Positions 7,324 to 10,239 of a stretch of DNA of 10,239 nt are shown piece after piece (the stretch's first letter is position 1; every line of letters starts with the position of its first letter). The notes beneath the pieces were generated by a model. It did no database searches. It worked only from the letters and a program-made list of their open reading frames with translations, and was not told where the DNA came from. Both the position numbers and the translations under genes were made by a program. Source of the DNA: Ileibacterium sp. (GTDB taxonomy: Bacteria; Bacillota_I; Bacilli_A; Erysipelotrichales; Erysipelotrichaceae); assembly GCA_021443945.1 (NCBI GenBank), contig JABUSF010000006.1, positions 57,751-67,989 on the forward strand, in the 5' to 3' direction.

Positions 7324-7590
7324 ATGACTAAAGAAGAATTATTAAGCAAACTGCAGACTGCAGTTGGCGGAACTGCTTACGGCGATGCTCTGATCGCAGA
7401 AGCAGATGCTACTTATGGCGATAAAGACAAAAAATATGGATATGACATGAAAGACCGTCTGGATGTGCGTTTAGGCGTTCTGAAAGCTTATGAAAGAATC
7501 CATGAAGCTGACGGAGAAGCTGCAAAAGCAGTCGCTGAAGCTGAAAAAATCGCTATCGTAGAAAAAGCTCTTAAAGCAATTGCTGAATAA
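7324..7590 (+). CDS. Small Ala/charged-residue-rich protein of unknown function, copy 3 of 3
   Basis: An 88-residue member of the same tandem family, the most diverged of the three (21 differences from copy 2 over 87 aligned positions, plus one extra C-terminal residue). It ends KALKAIAE where the other copies end KALAALK. It keeps MTKEEL, AVGGTAYGD, DMKDRLD, RLGVLKAY and EKIAIVEKAL. TTGGAGG at 7308-7314 is its ribosome binding site, and the gap to copy 2 is only 24 nt, so the two are certainly cotranscribed. A strong terminator follows 30 nt downstream. Differences fall mostly at exposed-looking charged positions, consistent with duplication and retention of one fold. Confidence 0.82.
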   Translation: MTKEELLSKLQTAVGGTAYGDALIAEADATYGDKDKKYGYDMKDRLDVRLGVLKAYERIHEADGEAAKAVAEAEKIAIVEKALKAIAE

Positions 7591-7620
7591 TTTCATATTG
7601 ATCTCAGCTTAACCAATTTA

Positions 7621-7651
7621 GGGCAGGGCATATTGCCCTGTCCCTTTTTTT
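7621..7651 (+). terminator. Strong Rho-independent terminator after the small-protein cluster
   Basis: A 10-bp stem with one G-U pair (GGGCAGGGCA at 7621-7630 with TGCCCTGTCC at 7634-7643) has a TAT loop and is followed by seven T residues (7645-7651). It should end the unit that includes the three small-protein genes. Confidence 0.92.
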
Positions 7652-7689
7652 AATTGACCAAACCAAATCAAATCATCAAGGGAGAGAAT

Positions 7690-8193
7690 ATGTTTGATAC
7701 AACTGATCTGCAGCAGTACAACGCACTGGAACCAGTCGTTTTTGAAAACAGCCAGATTTTATTTCTCGTTTCTATGCCAAGCGTAGATTCTGAAAATGAG
7801 AACTTCTACTTTGCAGACTCTGACAACCGCTTCTGGCCGACTCTGTCCGCCATTTACGGGATGCCCTGCAGCACCAAGGAAGAATGTCTGGCGATTCTTG
7901 AGCAGAACAACCTGGCCATCTGGTCCGTTGTAAAAAGCTGCCTTCGCCATTTGAGCCGCGAAAATACCATGCAGGACATTGTTCTGAATGATATTTCCGG
8001 ATTCCTGGCTCAGTATCCCAATATCCAGAGAATCATCTGTGTTTCCAGAGACACAGAGGTTCTGCTCAAGGAAGCCGATTACAATGCAGCCAACATGGCT
8101 GTTTACGTTCCGTCGCCCTCTGCTGCGGATTTATGGTATGATTCCGTGGAAAAACTGGTTCCGGAATATGAGAAAGCTCTGAATCTGGAATAG
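7690..8193 (+). CDS. DNA-deoxyinosine glycosylase-like protein (uracil-DNA glycosylase superfamily)
   Basis: A 167-residue protein matching the pattern of hypoxanthine/deoxyinosine-DNA glycosylases (UDG superfamily, family 6). ILFLVSMPSVDS (23-34) corresponds to the usual ILGSMPG strand and loop. FYFADSDNRFWP (39-50) corresponds to YYAHPRNxFW, with N46 the likely catalytic asparagine. NLAIWSVVKSC (74-84) corresponds to the GIALWDV segment, and VPSPSAA (140-146) to the LPSTSPA DNA-binding loop. Such enzymes remove hypoxanthine produced by adenine deamination. Two glycines normally flanking SMP are V and S here, so activity should be tested. I chose the ATG at 7690, preceded by AAGGGAGAG; an in-frame TTG at 7654 lies too close to the terminator. 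dut follows after 29 nt. Confidence 0.75.
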   Translation: MFDTTDLQQYNALEPVVFENSQILFLVSMPSVDSENENFYFADSDNRFWPTLSAIYGMPCSTKEECLAILEQNNLAIWSVVKSCLRHLSRENTMQDIVLNDISGFLAQYPNIQRIICVSRDTEVLLKEADYNAANMAVYVPSPSAADLWYDSVEKLVPEYEKALNLE

Positions 8194-8222
8194 AGCCGAA
8201 CCGGTGCTGTCAGGAGGCATAT

Positions 8223-8714
8223 ATGAAACTGTTTTGGGCAAAAGTAAGGGAGAATGCAGTCCTTCCGTCGAAACGCAAAGAGGATGCCGGCTACGATCTG
8301 TATCCGTGCTTTGATGAAGATTTTCTGGAGTTTGCTCCCTTTGAAACAAAGATCGTTCCTTTGGGCGTGGCATCCGCTTTTGAAAATGACTGCGTCATTT
8401 TTCTCAAGGAAAGAGGATCCACAGGAACAAAAGGAATGGCTGTCCGGGCCGGCGTTATGGATTCCGGCTATCGGGGGGAATATCTTGCGCCCATGACCAA
8501 TCTCAATGAAAAGCCTTTAAGGATTATCAAAAAAGAAGCAGCTGACAAGCTTGCGGATCCAGACGCATTCATTTTATATCCATATGAAAAAGCAGTCTGC
8601 CAGGCTGTTCTGCTTCAAATGCCCAGCGTGCAGGAGCAGGAAGTCAGCATGGAAGAACTTTTAAGCATGGAATCTGATCGTCTTGACGGACGCCTTGGCA
8701 GTTCCGGAAAATAA
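8223..8714 (+). CDS. dut: dUTP diphosphatase (trimeric dUTPase family)
   Basis: A 163-residue dUTPase that hydrolyses dUTP to dUMP and pyrophosphate, keeping uracil out of DNA and supplying the thymidylate precursor. The five motifs appear in order: DAGYDLY (21-27); ERGSTGTKG (63-71, usually RSSLA-like); GVMDSGYRGE (77-86, with D80 and Y83 in the nucleoside pocket); YEKAVCQAVL (121-130, with Q127); and RLDGRLGSSG (153-162, where the usual form is RGxGGFGSTG). In motif 5 the Phe that stacks on uracil is Leu158. The span between motifs 3 and 4 (about 100-118) looks longer than in compact trimeric enzymes. AGGAGG (8212-8217) precedes the ATG. It follows the deoxyinosine glycosylase-like gene, a sensible pairing for controlling uracil and hypoxanthine in DNA. 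Confidence 0.88.
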   Translation: MKLFWAKVRENAVLPSKRKEDAGYDLYPCFDEDFLEFAPFETKIVPLGVASAFENDCVIFLKERGSTGTKGMAVRAGVMDSGYRGEYLAPMTNLNEKPLRIIKKEAADKLADPDAFILYPYEKAVCQAVLLQMPSVQEQEVSMEELLSMESDRLDGRLGSSGK

Positions 8715-8727
8715 GAATGAACAATAC

Positions 8728-8752
8728 TGCGGGGCCTGTGCCTCGCATTTTT
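8728..8752 (+). terminator. Terminator-like hairpin between dut and the exporter genes
   Basis: TGCGGGGC (8728-8735) pairs with GCCTCGCA (8740-8747), with one G-U pair and a CTGT loop, and runs into TTTTT (8748-8752). It looks like a Rho-independent terminator for dut. Only 16 nt separate it from the exporter start codon, too little for a promoter, so it may instead act as a partial terminator or attenuator. Confidence 0.65.
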
Positions 8753-8768
8753 GACAGGGGGGATCATT

Positions 8769-9587
8769 ATGGCAGCCCAGAATAATGTAAATCAGCTCAG
8801 CAGCGCCCTGCGGGAAGCAGGAGAGCGCAGAATCCAATCGGAAAGAATTGTAGGAGTTGTCGTGGCCATCGGGGCAATGCTTCTTGAATCCGGCGCAGAA
8901 GTGTACCGTGTGGAAGAAACGATGAACAGGCTTGGCAAAGCGGTACCCGGAGTCGATGACTGCATCAGTTATGTCACTGTCACCGGAATTATGTGCTCCA
9001 TCATTTCCAAAGGGGAAACGGTGACCCGCATCGCAAGAATCGGTTCCGGCTCACGCAATATCGCGGTGATCAATGCGATTAACAATTTATCCAGACAAGC
9101 CGAAAAGAAGCATTACGGAGCGGCTTATCTGGAGCAGGAGCTGGAAAAGATTAAGGCGCTTCCCAAGTACAGCCTGACCCAGAAAACCTTCTTTGCTGCC
9201 ATCGGAGCGGCTGGGTTTGCTGTGTTCTTTAATGGGGATTGGAAGGAGATTGCAGGATCTTTTCTGATTGGTCTGGCTGTTCAGCTGCTGTACAACTATT
9301 TAAGCAACCTCACGCTCAACATGTTTTTTGCCAATGCTCTTTCCGCCTTTGCCACAGCTGTCCTGTCCTTTCTGTTTCATCGGTTTGTTCCTCTTGCCAG
9401 CATTAACATTCTGATCATTTCGGTCATCATGCTTCTGGTTCCCGGACTGGCGTTAACCAATGCTCTGAGAGATACCATGATGGGAGAATACTTGTCCGGT
9501 GTGGCGCGAACGACAGAAGCAATGCTGATTGCTGTCAGCATTGCTCTTGGCGTCGGTTTAGGGCTGTATGCCTGCACATTTATTTAG
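8769..9587 (+). CDS. ThrE-type threonine/serine exporter, N-terminal (DUF1212/YjjP-like) subunit
   Basis: A 272-residue protein of the ThrE/DUF1212 family. A soluble N-terminal part carries the signature LLESGAEVYRVEETMNRLG (about 38-56) and ISYVTVTGI. It is followed by about five membrane segments between residue 138 and the C-terminus. The stretch VPGLALTNALRDTMMGEYLSG (about 224-244) plus AR and the following EAMLIA is typical of the family. Known ThrE proteins export threonine and serine. Here the function is split over two genes, as in the YjjP/YjjB arrangement, with the partner 15 nt downstream. I chose the ATG at 8769 because the G-rich AGGGGGG lies at the right distance; an in-frame TTG at 8751 falls within the T tract of the hairpin. 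The substrate is inferred from family only. Confidence 0.87.
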   Translation: MAAQNNVNQLSSALREAGERRIQSERIVGVVVAIGAMLLESGAEVYRVEETMNRLGKAVPGVDDCISYVTVTGIMCSIISKGETVTRIARIGSGSRNIAVINAINNLSRQAEKKHYGAAYLEQELEKIKALPKYSLTQKTFFAAIGAAGFAVFFNGDWKEIAGSFLIGLAVQLLYNYLSNLTLNMFFANALSAFATAVLSFLFHRFVPLASINILIISVIMLLVPGLALTNALRDTMMGEYLSGVARTTEAMLIAVSIALGVGLGLYACTFI

Positions 9588-9602
9588 GAAGGAGCTATGG
9601 AA

Positions 9603-10073
9603 ATGACATTTATTGAAACGGCTGTCAGAGGCTTCTTCGGTGCCGGCGTGGCCTCTTTGGGATTTGCCATCCTGTTCAATATCCGGGGCAAAGAAATCTT
9701 TTACGCCTGCCTTGCCGGAGGCACAGGGGGACTGGTCTACAACCTTCTGGTCTATTTCGGAATGAATCCGGTGGTGGCCAACTTCTTTGCGGCTCTGGCT
9801 TTGTCTGCGTGCGGAGAGGTGTTTGCCCGTATGCTCAAATGCACCGTCTCAACTTTTGTGGCGTGCGCATTGATCCCGTTGGTTCCAGGAGGGACGGCCT
9901 ATGAAATGATGGTCAGCTTTCTGGACGGCAAAATCTATGCAGGCCTGCAGAAAGGTCTGGATATGGTCACCATTTCCGGAATGCTCACTTTAGGGATTTT
10001 GACGGTGGCTACGCTGACAAGATTTTTCTTTTATACTCGAAAACGTCTGAAAGGCTTGAGGAGCAAATCCTGA
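9603..10073 (+). CDS. ThrE-type threonine/serine exporter, C-terminal (YjjB/DUF3815-like) subunit
   Basis: A 156-residue membrane protein with four or five hydrophobic segments (about 10-25, 34-52, 59-72, 80-95 and 119-140). It has the family motif LIPLVPGGTAYE (about 90-101). It pairs with the preceding gene to make a two-component version of the fused ThrE transporter. Two in-frame ATGs are close together. AAGGAG (9589-9594) is 8 nt from the ATG at 9603 but only 2 nt from the one at 9597, so I prefer 9603. The C-terminus is basic (RKRLKGLRSKS), consistent with a cytoplasmic end. A terminator overlaps the last codons. Confidence 0.87.
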   Translation: MTFIETAVRGFFGAGVASLGFAILFNIRGKEIFYACLAGGTGGLVYNLLVYFGMNPVVANFFAALALSACGEVFARMLKCTVSTFVACALIPLVPGGTAYEMMVSFLDGKIYAGLQKGLDMVTISGMLTLGILTVATLTRFFFYTRKRLKGLRSKS

Positions 10074-10090
10074 GCTTTTCAGGCTATTTT
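10047..10090 (+). terminator. Terminator overlapping the end of the exporter gene
   Basis: CTGAAAGGCTTGAGGA (10047-10062) pairs with TCCTGAGCTTTTCAG (10068-10082) across a GCAAA loop. The stem is about 15 bp with two G-U pairs and one bulge, and is followed by CTATTTTGGGTTTT. The stop codon lies inside the right arm. The U tract is interrupted, so efficiency is uncertain. Confidence 0.6.
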
Positions 10091-10120
10091 GGGTTTTAGA
10101 AGATAAATCTGGTGCCTTTA

Positions 10121-10148
10121 TTGCAATCAATTTCAATTATGCTATTAT
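10121..10148 (+). promoter_or_regulatory. Promoter for tRNA-Pro
   Basis: TTGCAA (10121-10126) and TATTAT (10143-10148) are separated by 16 nt. Each matches the sigma-A consensus at 4 to 5 of 6 positions. Initiation near 10155 would give a tRNA leader of about 27 nt. It lies between the exporter terminator and the tRNA, where a promoter is needed. Confidence 0.6.
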
Positions 10149-10181
10149 AAGTCATGCCTGCAGAGGCAGTACGATTCTTTT

Positions 10182-10239
10182 CGGGACGTAGCACAGCTTG
10201 GTAGTGCACTTGCATGGGGTGCAAGGGGTCGCAGGTTCA
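10182..10239 (+). tRNA. tRNA-Pro(GGG), 3' end beyond the window
   Basis: The first 58 nt of a tRNA. The acceptor 5' arm is CGGGACG (10182-10188). The D stem GCAC/GTGC lies at 10191-10194 and 10204-10207, with GG in the loop. The anticodon stem is CTTGC/GCAAG at 10209-10213 and 10221-10225, and its loop ATGGGGT places GGG at 10216-10218. The T arm begins GCAGGTTCA. The C1 start and the arm sequences are typical of tRNA-Pro. GGG reads CCC and CCU. The missing 3' part should supply the rest of the T arm and a CGTCCCG-like acceptor strand; a following tRNA cluster is possible but not visible. Confidence 0.93.

Noticed and set aside
6631..7590. The three tandem paralogues considered as a CRISPR-like or DNA-level repeat array.
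   Set aside because: The repeat unit is a complete gene with its own start, stop and ribosome binding site, and divergence follows codons, so this is gene duplication.
7654..7659. TTGACC after the terminator considered as a -35 element for the glycosylase gene.
   Set aside because: No TATAAT-like sequence follows at 16-18 nt; the next bases lead straight into the ribosome binding site.
8769..10073. Split exporter considered as a broken single-gene ThrE.
   Set aside because: Both parts have their own ribosome binding sites, correct ends and complete family motifs; the two-gene form is a normal arrangement.

Overview
The window looks like ordinary chromosome of a Bacillota (Firmicutes) bacterium. 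The Shine-Dalgarno sites are strong (AAGGAG/AGGAGG), the genes are closely packed and co-directional, and the gene content is typical of the phylum: a glycolipid-anchor locus, a YhaM-type exoribonuclease, RimO, a two-subunit ThrE-type exporter and tRNA-Pro. An Erysipelotrichia-like member is my guess, with low confidence. Every gene reads on the + strand. I see no insertion sequence, phage gene or CRISPR array.

Layout. (1) Positions 1-2320 hold a terminator left from an upstream unit, an extended -10 promoter, a family-4 glycosyltransferase resembling glycolipid hexosyltransferases (CpoA/LafB type), an overlapping LPG-synthase-like/UPF0104 membrane protein, and a strong terminator. (2) Positions 2371-6576 form a tight cluster: a diacylglycerol-glucosyltransferase-like enzyme with a complete RecX-like domain fused at its C-terminus, then yhaM (8-nt overlap), then rimO (2-nt gap). 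(3) Positions 6631-7651 hold three tandem paralogues of an 87-88 residue Ala/Lys/Asp/Glu-rich protein that I do not recognise. A structured 141-nt gap separates copies 1 and 2, and a strong terminator ends the set. (4) Positions 7690-8752 hold a DNA-deoxyinosine glycosylase-like protein and dUTPase, followed by a terminator-like hairpin. (5) Positions 8769-10090 hold the two halves of a ThrE-type threonine/serine exporter and a terminator overlapping the last codons. (6) A promoter and a tRNA-Pro(GGG) cut off by the window edge close the sequence.

How the genes fit together. The two glycosyltransferases and the membrane protein are plausibly one pathway: hexose added to diacylglycerol, a second hexose added, and the glycolipid then used as a membrane component or lipoteichoic-acid anchor. 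The RecX part, the glycosylase and the dUTPase all concern DNA repair or keeping unusual bases out of DNA, but they lie in different transcription units. The two most unusual items are the glycosyltransferase-RecX fusion and the tandem family of small unknown proteins with its structured leader.
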